From the NCBI GenBank assembly GCA_024741835.1, contig JAENRP010000598.1, positions 1-15,783 on the forward strand: a stretch of DNA of 15,783 nt, read 5' to 3'. Under the pieces are notes generated by a model. That model was not told where the DNA came from. It ran no database searches and saw only the letters and a list, made by a program, of their open reading frames with translations. Positions 1 to 9,343 of the stretch are shown here, piece by piece. The translations under genes were made by a program, and so were the position numbers. The number at the start of each line of letters is the position of its first letter. Within the stretch, counting starts at the first letter, position 1. Origin of the DNA: Diplocarpon mali (taxonomy: Eukaryota; Ascomycota; Leotiomycetes; Helotiales; Drepanopezizaceae).

Positions 1-162
1 AAAAAAAACCCTCTCTCCTCTTCCCTATCTTTACGACTTTAGGTACTAACTCTACTTGCACTTATTGTTCTTGCAAATAGGGATTGGTATTCTCGACCTG
101 CAAGAGTCTTATATTCTTTGCTAATAGTAGCGGGGGCTGCTACTTAAGTTGGTTGGGGCATA
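1..162 (+). mobile_element. 3' internal end of a family-D gag-only LTR element (truncated by window edge)
   Basis: This segment matches 10868-11028, which lies just inside the 3' LTR of the complete family-D element. Both copies begin with an A-run, followed by a CT-rich stretch (CCCTCT...), the sequence TTTACGACTTTAGGTACTAAC, and a G-rich stretch just before the LTR (GGTTGGGGCA here, AGTTAGGGCA in the other copy). That G-rich stretch is the best candidate for a polypurine tract, by position only. The segment is non-coding. The rest of this element lies to the left of the window. This copy keeps more TG and CA dinucleotides than the copy at 10868, so it is less mutated by RIP. Confidence 0.75.
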
Positions 163-410
163 TATAGAGACCTAGAAGTGGAGGATCTTATGATATAGGT
201 CATATGGTTAGATGAGGACTAAGAAAGGGGTATATATAGGACCACTATTGTACTTAAAGACAGCGCGCAATGCCAACTACCTATTCTACCCCTAACGAGT
301 GATTTGTCCTAGTTCTGTCTTCGGAGAGCCCGCTTGTGGTGCTTCCTCCCTCTTTGTCTTTGGTCTTTACGTAGGCCTATTCTCAGGTGTTGTTCCTGCT
401 TCCTCTTATA
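163..410 (+). repeat. 248-bp LTR, family D, copy 1 (3' LTR of an element off the left edge)
   Basis: The same 248-bp unit occurs at 8324-8571 and 11029-11276. It starts TATAGAGACC here (TGTAGAGACC in copy 2) and ends CTTATA, consistent with TG...CA ends changed to TA by RIP. A TATA-box-like TATATATAGG sits 68 bp from the start in all three copies (231-240 here), suggesting a U3 promoter. Copy 1 is the least mutated: it keeps CATATGG and AATGCC where copy 3 has TATATAG and AATACT. Because it is preceded by the family's 3' untranslated sequence, it is read as a 3' LTR. Confidence 0.8.
231..240 (+). promoter_or_regulatory. TATA-box-like element in LTR copy 1
   Basis: TATATATAGG lies after a G-run, 68 bp into the LTR. 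It is conserved at the same offset in the other two LTRs (8392-8401 and 11097-11106), which fits an LTR promoter. No transcription start can be seen from sequence alone, and the element is probably silent. Confidence 0.45.
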
Positions 411-490
411 ATATACCTTTTTAAAGGCCCCTCTTTTTCCCTTCTATAGATTATTATAATTTATAGCTATAATGGATTACAACTCTAGAT

Positions 491-509
491 GACTCTTTAA
501 TAAAGAGTC
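491..509. repeat. Short perfect inverted repeat (8-bp arms, 3-nt loop)
   Basis: GACTCTTT, AAT, AAAGAGTC forms a perfect 8-bp hairpin. There is no long T-run after it and no adjacent gene end, so no terminator role is claimed. It may be chance or part of a degraded leader. Confidence 0.5.
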
Positions 510-592
510 TCAAACCTACTAGAATGCAACCGGACTATAATCGCACTTCTATAAAGCTCGAATAAAGACTTTAGATTGCTTCTATCACTTAG

Positions 593-780
593 ATACCTTT
601 CCTTTCCCTCTTTGCTATTTACCTTTATCTTTACTATTCTACTTCCTATATACTATCCTTATTACCTATTATACCTGCCTTTACTATTAAGCTATTTGCC
701 TTTGCTATTTTATTCTTTATTACTATTTGATTATTTGCTACTAATCTGCCTTTATTATATACCTATTCTATATACTTCCT
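593..780 (+). repeat. Pyrimidine-rich low-complexity tract
   Basis: The strand is strongly biased to C and T, with loosely repeated words such as CCTTTACTATT, TTTGCTATTT and ACCTATT. It gives an apparently open Leu/Tyr/Phe-rich frame that has no coding character. Such tracts occur in fungal promoters and in LTR leaders; here it lies directly upstream of a candidate polyprotein start (ATG at 782). Confidence 0.5.
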
Positions 781-2659
781 TATGCGAGTTGAAAAGGTCT
801 TTTTAAAAGAGAGTACTGCCGGTATTAGTATGCAGATTCCTATGCAAGAGGCAAGCTGCCCTTATTCCTAAGGTTATCCTATACAGCTGTACTATATGCG
901 ATATAAGGGGTTTCGTATATATTTCGAACGGCTATTTAGCCAAAGGACTTCGGAAGGATATCTATATACAGCTAGGAGGGACTATAGGAGAGAGGACATT
1001 TATAGGTATAAAGGTACTATCTTAGTTATATAGAGATAGACAGACATTATAATAGATTCTTTTTTATAATAAGTACTCAACTATATTCACGTAAATATCG
1101 ATTACCAGTATAGAACCTACAATCGACCTTTAGAAGCCTCCTTTACCTACTGCGCCGACTCACTTAAGCTCAATAAAATCTAAGCTAAGAAGCTCTCCTC
1201 CTTAATACCTGATAGAGATACTCCTATAAGTGGAACTACTACTAATAACCTATATACCAACTTAGTGAATTAGCAACTCTTACTCTAAAGCCTAGTATCT
1301 ATTTTAAAGCGTGATATTACGCCTTCCGATAAGGCTATTCAGTCTCAAACAAGGCTCTAATACTATAACGTACTACGCCGAGGTAAGACTAAGAGAACTA
1401 ATACTTAGTAATAGATCTAAAAGTAGCAGGAGGCATACCGCCTAGCAAAGTAATACAATCTTCCTAAGATCAAAGGGAGACTAAAAGTAATTGACTTTTT
1501 AGACTTAATTATAGTAAAGATTAATCCGAGTTAAGCGACTCGCCTAAAGGAGGAAATAATTACTAATAAATAGATAGGAACCTTATATAAGCATAACCTA
1601 ATGCAGCTAAGCCGCGCCTTAGTAGGCATTGAATCTAATAAAGCGATTGATAATAAAGGACTAGTAGTTTTTATTACTTAAAAGTCTTTCTTAGATGCCG
1701 AAACCCCTTCATAGGCTTTAGCAAGCAGCTCTTAAAATCGCTCTATAAGCTCTAAAAGGAAGATCAGGCCTAGGTGCCCTTATAAAGGCTTTACTAATCA
1801 CTATTAGAAGCCCTAGGACTATCGGAAACTATTATATGCTATAGATAGGCGCAAGGAAAATATAAAGGCTCTCCCCTTATAAGAGAAGGTCTTACAAATA
1901 CGAAAGGCATTAAACGCAAGAGACTAGTTCAAAAGTCTTTAAGCATAGCTTAAGGAGAATGATATTGCGGTAATAGCGATTAACAAATTTAAAGGAAAGG
2001 CTTCAGCCTTTAAAGAGGATGGTTTAAGCAAAAGGAAGAACTTACTAGTCTTTATAATAATAGATCCCTTTGCCTTTAACGCTTTTAAAGAATCGTTTAA
2101 TATCTATTACCTCTTTAAGCTAAAATGCCACCCGCTCTCTTTAAGTACGCTCTTTAATAATTGCGCAGCTACTTATATTATTAATTCAAAGGATTTACTT
2201 ATCGCAAGCACCTTTAAGCCTTTTGGCAACTTATAATAGTATATTAAAGCAAGTACCTTAAGACTCTTAATTATTAAGAGAGGCGATAGATATATAGCAG
2301 ACTCTCTTCTATAATATAACGGCTCTCCTATAGGGATAATACTATATAATATAGCTATTATAAAGGAGTTTACTATTAATATTATCTTAAAGAGGCTCTT
2401 TGCGGATAAGGGTTTTTAGTACTTTAAGGTAGACCTTACTTTGCGCTTTAAGAGCATTGCAGATTCTATAAAGTAGGCTTAGTTAAAGCGTTACTATAAT
2501 CTCGTTTTCTTTAAATATAAGCCTATCAACTATTTAGATCTTTTAAATATACTTTAATATAACTTCTCTACCTTAATAGCGTTTCCTATAGCTAAGATAA
2601 TACTCTATAATAGATTCTAGTCTAGCTATACGCCTACTAAGGTATAGGACAATAACGTA

Positions 2660-3660
2660 TATATATAGTACCTTCGCGCTGGCCACTTAAGCGCAAAGGC
2701 TTTCTAAGCGCTAGTTAAGTACGCTAGGAGAGTGAAGATCAAGGGAATATAAAGGCTAAAGTACCTTGCATACGCAGTAGCGTCAATTAGGCAAGTTATT
2801 TCTTACGCTACCTTTAAGAACCGATCTTTAAAGCCCTTCTTTAAGATCTCTTAAGATCTCTTTAACTTTTTAAACAACTTATATAATAGTTGCTTATAAG
2901 TTCTTTTAATTAAGGATAAGTATAGTAGTATACTTTAAACGTTCCTATTAAGATCGAAGGGCAAAGACGTAATTATAAAGGTTCTTTAGGCCTTTAAAGT
3001 ATAAGTAAAACGCTAATATAGGCTTTCTATTTATAAGATTAGATAAGATAATAATACTTTAATAATCTCCTTAAGGGAAGACTCTCTTATAAAGTACTAA
3101 AGATAGGTAAAAGAGGAGGGAATCGATTTAGAGCTTACTCCTACTTATATATATTAACCTAATAGAGGCGTAAAGCAAGTAAGAAGGGAGTTGATTGAAC
3201 GCTCTATTAAAATAAGGATCTACGCCAGGCTTTTAGCAAGCCTTTGGCTCAAGGTTATAGAGGCTACTACGTACCTTTATAATATCTCCCTACTCGCTAA
3301 GAAGATAATCTTACTAAGCAAGGCTCTTTACAATTGGTTTAAGTAGTATTTTCGATTCTATAAGCCGCTACTTATTAAGCAGATAATAGTAAGCTTAAAG
3401 CCTAACTGGAGTTGCGTTTATATATATAGCGCTTGCGTATACCCTTTAATTAAAGAGAGGAAGGCAAGAAGGGACCGCCGAACCTTTAAAATTAAACTAT
3501 AAGGGCACCTAGCTTACTTAATTAAATATATTACCTTTAATATTTATAGAATCTAGGTTCCTATGCTTTAATAAGTAATAATAACTTATAATATCGAATT
3601 CGATAAGTCTCTCTTCTATAATCTAAAAGCTAAGTGCGCAAACCCTATATCGCGCTAGGA
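2660..3660 (+). pseudogene. Integrase region of element A1 (zinc-binding, catalytic core, C-terminal part)
   Basis: The HHCC zinc-binding segment starts near 2666: its two His regions remain (RAGHLS at about 2675), but the Cys-x2-Cys pair now reads Tyr-x2-Tyr (KYLAYA). The core follows with a first catalytic Asp in DLFNF (about 2850), a second in DNN (about 3048), and a GVKQV motif near 3170 where copia elements have GV-x-E, so the catalytic Glu has become Lys. RELIERS then leads into a helix-rich stretch. The segment from about 3410 (CVYPLI...HLAYLI...VIITYNIEFD) matches the region after the copia core that reads roughly 'GCRAY...GYLVGY...TRDVTFDE'. The enzyme would insert element cDNA; this copy is dead. 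Confidence 0.82.
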
Positions 3661-4699
3661 ACTTAAGATAACCCTTTAATTGATTAGAGAGGGAGAGGGA
3701 GCTTAAGATACTAAGTTTAAAGGCATTTTTAAAAAATCAAAGCTTATCGCAGGGCTAAATGTAATTATTATAAAAGAAGCCGCTATATAAGAAGAGCCTA
3801 TATTATAGACCGATGCTACTCTATAGCCTTTAACTAATAATATAAAAGGCCTTAACTTAAATCTAAATTCTCTAACAGACCTGCTTAAAAACTTAAGGAT
3901 AGAAGTAAGCGAACTAAAAGCCACTTCGCCAGTCTTTAAGAAGGCAAATGGCAACCAGAGCTTAAGGGTAATAATTCCTTATAAAGGCCCTACTAAAGAA
4001 GGAACTATAGACAACTCTAAGGGAGTCTTTAAAGACAAGTTCTATAAGGCGATCGGCAGATCTCTAACTGCTATTCTATATAAGAATAGAGATAGCTTAA
4101 GGGCTTTAAGATAAAGTCTTTAGTTATAAAGGCAGGCCTTAGTAAACTCTAGTAAAAGACTAAAGGCACTATTACCAAAATCTAGAAGGAGCTCTAATAG
4201 TCTTATAAGAAGCGACCTAGTAAAAGGAGTAGGCCTTAATAATATAATACCTTAAGTTATAATACTAGCTTAAAGACTTTAGGCTTAAAAGACAAAGCTA
4301 CCTAGACTTTTAAAGGAACCTCTAGTAATAATAAAAATAAAGGAAGAGACTTATAAAGAAAAGCGTAAAGAGGAACTCCCTCTTCTTAAGCAAAAGAGAA
4401 TAAGACACTTAAGCATTAAGTAATAAGAGACTTCAAAAGTATATGCTACTACTCTAAAGTATATACTCTCTTAAAGCAATATTAATTTACCCTACTCCTT
4501 ATATATATAAGAATTTATATTAACCTTTTAAGTAAATAAATAGATAAAGGAGAATAGGAAGGTCTATTTAATAGTTTATATAATTATTAAAGCTGCAATT
4601 AATAGTTAGGCAAAGGATAAAGCGCAATCTCCTAAGCGCCTATAGTACTAAAGCTTTCTACTAAAGCCTTTAAAAGGATAGCTAAACTTAAAAAAGCAC

Positions 4700-6211
4700 C
4701 CTTTTAGCAAACGATTTAAGGAAGGAGGGCGCTAGGAGATTAAGAATCTAGAATTTCAGAATTGCTAAAGAATTATATAAAAGGACTACTCAAAGCCTCT
4801 GCTAATATTATTAAAATAGGTTTTTACCTATAAGGTCAATAGCTCTAGTAAGCTTCTAAAGTGCCAATTATAGCTAATTATATAAAGGGATCTTTAAGAT
4901 AAAGCTTCAATTTTCTCAACCTATATAGCTACGCTTATAGCAAGGTCTTTTAAGGTATTAATAGCGCTTACTACGTACTTCGATATAAAAGTAAATTAGT
5001 TCGATATTATTAATATATTTGTTAATACTCTTAAAGACCTAAGGAGTGCTCTAGTCATATACTTCCTATTAGATGGCTTTAAGTGCCCTAGTATAGTAGT
5101 AGAACTGGACTGCGCGCTCTATAGGCTAAAAGACTCTTTAGCGCTATAGTATAGGAACTTTGTAAAAACGCTCAAGGGCCTTCAACTTAAGCTATTAGGT
5201 AAGGAGCCTTATATTTTCATAATAAAGGATCGTATAGTCTTTATAGCGTTTTATATCGATAATATTTAAGTATTATATAAGGCCTTTAACTTAGATCAAG
5301 CGACTCATTTGATTAAAGACCTAAAGAGGGTATATAAGCTTACTATTATAAGAGATATCTCCTAGTTCCTTAAAGTAAGGATTATTTAAAATAAGAAGGT
5401 AAAGAGGATCTCTTTAATTTATAATACTTATATTAAGAAGATTGCTTAAAAGTTTAAAGTTAATATAAGGAGAGTGCTTAATACTCTACTACTAAAGAAG
5501 GAGTTTATTAAGAACTTAAGGCAAGCTTCCTTAGAAAAGGTAAAGGAGTACTAAGAGAAAATAGGCTCTATTCTTTATATAGCGATTATAATACGCTTAG
5601 ACATTGCGTTTATAGCCTCTTAACTATCTTTTTTCCTAACTAATCTAAGCTTTAAGTACCTTTTAACTATAGATTAAACGCTTTAATACCTATATAGTAT
5701 GCGCTTCTTAAGAATTGCCTATAGCTTTAAGGCTAAGGAATACTAATTGGTCGCATCTTTAAATGCTTTTTTTAAAGATAATCGAAAGACCTATAGATCC
5801 TCCTAAGGATATGTCTTCTTCTTATTTAAAGGATTAATTATTTAAAAAGCGAATTACTAAGCGACTATTACACTTTCCTTTATTAAAGCTGAACTTTATA
5901 ATATAGTTTCTATTATAAAGAAGATAATAGCTATAAAACGCCTTTTTAAGAAGATTCGCATAGACTCCTTCTTTAAATAGAATATATATTATAATAATTA
6001 ATAAATGATTTAACTAATTATTATAAAGAATAAGAAGATTAAAATAAGCCTTTGATATATCGAAATCAGTAATATATAAATCTATTAAAAGTACTAAAGA
6101 GGAAGCTTTTAAATAATCTACCTCCTTATTAAAGAGATATACGCAGATAGGCTTACTAAGAACCTAGACTATTAAAAGTTTAAGAGCTTTATTTATTTAC
6201 TAAACTTCTAA
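4700..6211 (+). pseudogene. RT and RNase H region of element A1
   Basis: RT opens with KKHPF (about 4690) and VFTYKVNS (about 4823), followed by the copia pattern 'KCxL...RDL' (about 4858). The first catalytic Asp survives in NQFDIINIF (about 5000), and ALYRLKDS is the usual 'ALYGLKDS' block (about 5115). The YxDD box at 5252-5263 reads Tyr-Ile-Asp-Asn, so its second Asp is lost by G-to-A. RNase H follows: RKTYRSS (about 5785), TLSFIKAELYNI (about 5870, for the family's 'TLSSTEAEY') and YADRLTKNL near 6140 (for 'ADGLTK'). Frequent stops fall where Gln or Trp is expected. No LTR matching the upstream region could be found after the end. Confidence 0.88.
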
Positions 6212-6305
6212 AGCTTTTAAATAATTATTTAGCAACTTATACTTATTAGTAAGTAGTTACTTATTACTAAGAGACTTATACTTATAAGCTCTTACTCTTT
6301 TATAA

Positions 6306-7350
6306 TTATATTTATTTATTTTCTTTTATAAAGCGTATTATAAAAGCTTCTCCTTTTTTAAAAATATAAAATAGATAATATTCCTAAGCTGCTATTATAA
6401 AGCGCAACCCTCTTTTAGATTCTTTTAGCTAAAGCTAGGAGCTAAGATACTATAACTATAAGCTTTATATAGATCTCCTTTTAAAAGAGGCCTATCGGCA
6501 CTCCTTTAATTAAAGGCCTATTGGCAAATATACTAGTAATAGCAGGGGCGATAGTAGGAGGTGCGGTAATAGGAGTAGTAGGGGCAAAGGCAATAAAGGC
6601 GAGGATAGGCGCAGTAATAGCAAAGGCTAAGGAGACGAATAGGGAGACTATAGCAGCGGCTGCAATAGTAGAAGCAAAGGGGATAGGAGCAGTAGCAGCG
6701 ATAGTAGGGGCAAATGGGTTTAAGCTAAAAAGGCTAAGAGCAAATAGGAATAGTATACTAAGAGTAAGAAAGGTAGCAATACTACTACTTACAAGAGTAG
6801 TAGGCCCTTTTAGCATTAGGGTCTAATTGCTCCTATCTTTTAAAATTAGCTTAGAATTTAATAAGATTTAATAAACGTATTATAAAAGCTTTAGAGCGTA
6901 CCCTTTACTATATTAAGTAGTAGTACTACCTCCTCTTTAAAGGCACTATAGGCGCGAGCCGATATAATAGCCTTTTAAAAGGTAAGGAGAGGGCTACTAG
7001 CCTATTAGCAGCTATTACTTAATATAGTATAATAGACGCAACGCATATTAAAGGTGCTATTAAAGCATTAATAATCAAGATTGCTAATACTCTTGCGTAT
7101 AATATAGCATACGTATATATTGTTATATTCTATTATAAGCTCTGGCATATAACGCGCAGTAGGAGCAGGGCTCTTAGGTAGTAGCAGTAGCGGTAGTAGC
7201 AAGGGCGGCGATAGTAATAGTAGCATATTTCCTAGCAGACGCTAAAAGGACTAAGATAGGGTAGCAGCTCCTAAGGGAGCGCTAGCAACCTAGCGCAAAG
7301 TTAGTATAACGTAGGATATAAGGACTCTAAGGGTCTTACTTTATAAAGGT
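6306..7350 (+). pseudogene. Unrecognised glutamine-rich reading frame, RIP-degraded
   Basis: In frame 3 this stretch reads as protein if TAA/TAG are taken as mutated Gln or Trp codons. About 6324-6520 is mixed (GLSALL, LKAYWQIY). About 6530-6720 is a dense Gln/Arg tract, with CAG/CAA codons alternating with TAG/TAA. About 6830-7140 is a mixed, helix-like stretch (LIRFNKRIIKALERTLYYI; SLLKGKERATSLLAAI). About 7160-7230 is a second Gln/Arg tract. I do not recognise the family; a coiled-coil or Gag-like protein of a mobile element, or a captured host gene, are both possible. The open frames over 6481-6826 on both strands are by-products of the low-complexity tract. No frame is supported after about 7350. 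Confidence 0.35.
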
Positions 7351-7744
7351 AGCTAGGGCTATAATAAGTAAGAATTCCTTTTATATTTAAAAATTATTAA
7401 TATAAAGATAATATTTTAAATAATAAAGGAGGATTATTTTTAAAAGAAGGAAAGGAGAACCTCTATAATAGAAATACTCTATAAGAAGCCTAATAGAGCA
7501 TTAGTATAGTATTATAAAGATTCTTAAAAGCGCTTATTACCTATAGCGACCCTTTTCATTTTAAAAGGAATGAACTTTAAAAGGGCAGCATATAAGATAG
7601 AGCCTCTTTTCTTTATAACTATTAAGATAGGTAATATAGCTATCACTCCGATATATTATCATATGACCCTATTGCTTAATTAGTAGGATATTAATATATA
7701 TATAGCTATAGGGAAGAAAGGGGTAACCTTCCTTCCTTAACTCT
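7351..7744. other. AT-rich interval without recognisable gene
   Basis: I see no coding frame, LTR or repeat that I can name. It lies between the Gln-rich frame and the A2 gag start, so it may contain the degraded leader or 5' LTR of A2. I could not align it to the corresponding region upstream of A1. Confidence 0.35.
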
Positions 7745-7881
7745 TATTAATATATCGATTATTAACCTTTAGAAGTTTCTATTACCTACTGCGCCGACTT
7801 ACTTAAGCTTAATAGGTTATAAGCCTTAGCTAGACTGATAATAGATTATTGACTTCCTTTGGAAAGCACTTGCGCTGCAAC
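7745..7881 (+). pseudogene. Element A2: 5' part of a second A-type gag, truncated by element C
   Basis: This matches A1 from about 1093 to 1213. Both share CCTTTAGAAG, then TACCTACTGCGCCGACT and CTTAAGCT, in the same translation frame (PLE...YCAD.LKLN). Differences are largely C-to-T and G-to-A plus some divergence, so A2 is a separate copy. The similarity stops abruptly at about 7881, exactly where the candidate LTR of element C begins. This is read as an insertion point, and the rest of A2 should lie to the right of C beyond the window. Confidence 0.65.
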
Positions 7882-8126
7882 TATTAGTAGGAAGTTGAAT
7901 AAGACTTATAATAAGAGGTAAGCAATCGGCGAATAGGAGGTATGATTCCCTATTTAGCCAACCTGTATTACAAAAGGTATAATTCCTTGCTTTATAACCC
8001 TTTGGTATTATAAGAGGTATAATTCCTTACTTTACTATATTTCGTAAGAGGTATAATTCCTTGCGTTATAGCCTAAAAACCCTTTTCGATAAGAGGACTT
8101 CCTCCTTATTTAATACTTTTATAACA
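7882..8126 (+). repeat. Candidate 5' LTR of element C (about 245 bp)
   Basis: The segment starts TATTAGTAGG, which would be TGTTRG before RIP, directly at the point where A2 gag homology ends. It ends ATAACA, twelve bases before the C gag frame opens. It contains a four-copy tandem repeat (7935-8090), as seen in some LTR U3 regions. GCAAC (7877-7881) would be the target duplication. I cannot confirm it because the matching 3' LTR would be past the right edge, and no clear tRNA primer site follows. Confidence 0.4.
7935..8090 (+). repeat. Tandem repeat, four imperfect units of 34-40 bp
   Basis: The core AGGTATAATTCCTTGC (AGGTATGATTCC in the first unit) starts at 7938, 7975, 8015 and 8049, giving periods of 37, 40 and 34 bp. 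Spacers share TTTATA-type words. The array lies within the candidate LTR of element C, where repeated cores could have been promoter or enhancer elements. That function is inference. Confidence 0.7.
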
Positions 8127-8138
8127 CCTGCTATTTAA

Positions 8139-8323
8139 TCATTTCGACTTTTTAATAGGAGGAGTGCCTTTAACTATTTAATTTATTTGATTTTAAACGC
8201 AATTCTATTTGAAACGGCAATAGCTTCCGATTCCGATCGAAACACTAGACCTAAAGACCTCCAACTCTCTCGAAAGAACTAGCAATAATAGTTCGACAAT
8301 TTAAAGCTTTACTTTAAGAGTAA
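8139..8323 (+). pseudogene. N-terminal gag segment of element C, split by insertion of element D
   Basis: From 8139 the frame reads without stops (FNRRSAFNY, ILFETAIASDSDRN, TRPKDLQL) until a few TAG/TAA codons near 8280-8291, then ends KLYFKS at the D insertion site. Continuing from 8323 directly to 11281, that is removing D and one copy of GTAA, keeps the same frame into the C gag at 11291. This is the main evidence that these bases belong to C. No clear start codon remains; ATG may have become ATA. Confidence 0.6.
8320..8323. repeat. Target-site duplication, left copy (GTAA)
   Basis: GTAA directly precedes the TG start of the left LTR of element D and is matched by GTAA at 11277-11280, directly after the right LTR. 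Four to six bases is usual for LTR-element integration. The frame continuity of C gag across the site supports a 4-bp duplication. Confidence 0.65.
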
Positions 8324-8571
8324 TGTAGAGACCTGGAAGTGGAGGATCTCGTAATATAGGTCATATGGTTAGATAAGGACCAAGAAAGGGGTATATATAG
8401 GACTACTATTATACTTAGAGATAGCGCGCAATGCTAACTACCTATTCTACCCCTAATTAGTGAATTGTCTTAGTTCTTGTCTTTAGAGAGCCCGCTTGTG
8501 GTACTTCCTCCCTTTTGTCTTTAGTCTTCCCTTAGGCTTATTCTTAAGTGTTGTTCCTCCTCCCTTTTATA
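8324..8571 (+). repeat. 248-bp LTR, family D, copy 2 (5' LTR of element D)
   Basis: It begins TGTAGAGACC, keeping the canonical TG end, and finishes TTTTATA, where the final CA has become TA. It has the same length as copies 1 and 3, and the same TATA-like motif 68 bp in (8392-8401). RIP level is intermediate: some sites mutated in copy 3 are intact here (CATATGG, GCTTGTGG), while others are changed relative to copy 1. Confidence 0.8.
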
Positions 8572-8572
8572 T

Positions 8573-8592
8573 TAGTGACTTACGCAGGGACG
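8573..8592 (+). promoter_or_regulatory. Candidate tRNA primer-binding site of element D
   Basis: Starting one base after the left LTR, TAGTGACTTACGCAGG would be TGGTGACTTACGCAGG before a single RIP change. TGG pairs with the CCA end of a tRNA, and its complement reads like an acceptor strand with discriminator base plus CCA. The identity of the tRNA is not claimed. Confidence 0.5.
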
Positions 8593-9343
8593 ATTCCTTT
8601 AAGATTTCGTCTTTATATAACTTCTCCTTTTGATTCTCTTAGTTTGTAAATAAAAGATTAACCCTTTGAAAACCCCTCTTAAGATAATAATCATTTAGTT
8701 ATTTATAACTATTAGTTATTATTCCTCTATTATCGACCTTGCAATTACTTAGTTATTTAGAACTATTGATTGCCACTCTTTACTATTAATAACCTCAGAT
8801 TTTCCTATTTCGGCCCTTATTCCGCCTCTCCTACCTTTAATCTAAAAAGCTTGAATTATTAGCTTATTAGTACGATTATCGGATTTCTAACCTTTCTAAT
8901 ATAAAGAAGTTTAATTAGCTATAATAGCTACTTTAAATAATAGCAGTTTCGAGTATTTATATAATACTAAACGAAAGCTCTAATTAGGAGTGTCTCCTTA
9001 GTTTTCTTAAAAGGCTAAAATAGATACTTTAGCCGCCTCTACTCGATAGGACTTTAAAAACTGCCTTAGAATTATCTTTAAAGACCCTTTTATTTTAAGG
9101 ACTAATAGGAATTGTCCTAGAAGCTAAGATAAATCTTTCTTAAAAACTTTATCTTAGAAATTAGTCTTTAACTTAATAAACCTTTTTTTACTACTAATAA
9201 TTGCAGTACCTTTATTTATTGCTTTGCACCTATTAAAGAAGTCTTAGTAAAGTATAAATAAACTTTCTATAAAAGCCGGATTTTTACTCCTAGGCCGAGC
9301 CCGCGAATAGGAATATAAAAATACAATTTTATATAACTTAAGT
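8593..9343 (+). other. Leader region of element D, no gene recognised
   Basis: This is an AT-rich stretch between the primer site and gag. It contains a partial direct repeat, with ATTTAGTTATTTATAACTAT at 8693 and a close copy at 8747 (period 54 bp). No convincing reading frame is seen before about 9344. A long leader is common in non-autonomous LTR elements, where packaging signals lie. Confidence 0.45.
8693..8771 (+). repeat. Partial direct repeat in the element D leader (period 54 bp)
   Basis: The two copies of about 25 bp, starting at 8693 and 8747, differ at a few bases (ATTTAGTTATTTATAACTAT against ACTTAGTTATTTAGAACTAT). The likely cause is slippage or a local duplication. No function is inferred. 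Confidence 0.55.

Larger units (their letters stand above)
411..781 (+). other. Non-coding interval between LTR copy 1 and element A1; possible A1 leader or LTR remnant
   Basis: No gene is supported here. The interval holds a short hairpin (491-509) and a pyrimidine-rich low-complexity stretch (about 593-780). It lies just upstream of the candidate start of the A1 polyprotein, so it could be A1's 5' LTR or leader. I could not find a matching copy downstream of A1, so this is position-based inference only. An open frame at 576-806 only reflects the C/T-rich composition (Leu, Tyr, Phe, Pro). Confidence 0.4.
782..6211 (+). pseudogene. Element A1: Ty1/copia Gag-Pol polyprotein, RIP-degraded
   Basis: One frame starting at an ATG (782) can be followed to about 6211 with many TAA/TAG stops but no frameshift that I can detect. 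Domain order is that of Ty1/copia: Gag (about 782-2050, with a degraded Cys/His cluster at 1775-1825 in which Cys has become Tyr); aspartic protease (about 2110-2400, NNCAAT at 2156 in place of an Asp-x-Cys-Gly-Ala-type site); integrase (about 2660-3660); a linker; RT (about 4700-5500); and RNase H (about 5790-6210). Integrase before RT separates copia from Ty3/Gypsy. The start is uncertain, because 782-1100 has no recognisable domain; the Gag body is clear from about 1127. The stop at 6209 follows the usual copia C-terminal RNase H motif. The gene is certainly non-functional. Confidence 0.85.

Noticed and set aside
1..410. A 401-bp LTR covering the full shared segment
   Set aside because: Copy 2 shares only the last 248 bp, begins with TG there, is preceded by GTAA and followed by a primer-site-like sequence. 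The extra 153-154 bp is internal 3' sequence.
491..509. Hairpin as a transcription terminator
   Set aside because: There is no gene end beside it and no following T-run; a bacterial-type terminator is not expected in this genome.
3703..3954. 83-aa open frame on the minus strand
   Set aside because: It is a shadow of the A1 integrase-to-RT linker; no domain, no start context.
6481..6826. Overlapping open frames on both strands (111 aa minus, 101 aa plus), Ala/Val/Ile/Gly-rich
   Set aside because: They are alternative frames of a low-complexity CAG/TAG-type tract. The Gln-rich frame continues on both sides; these two do not.
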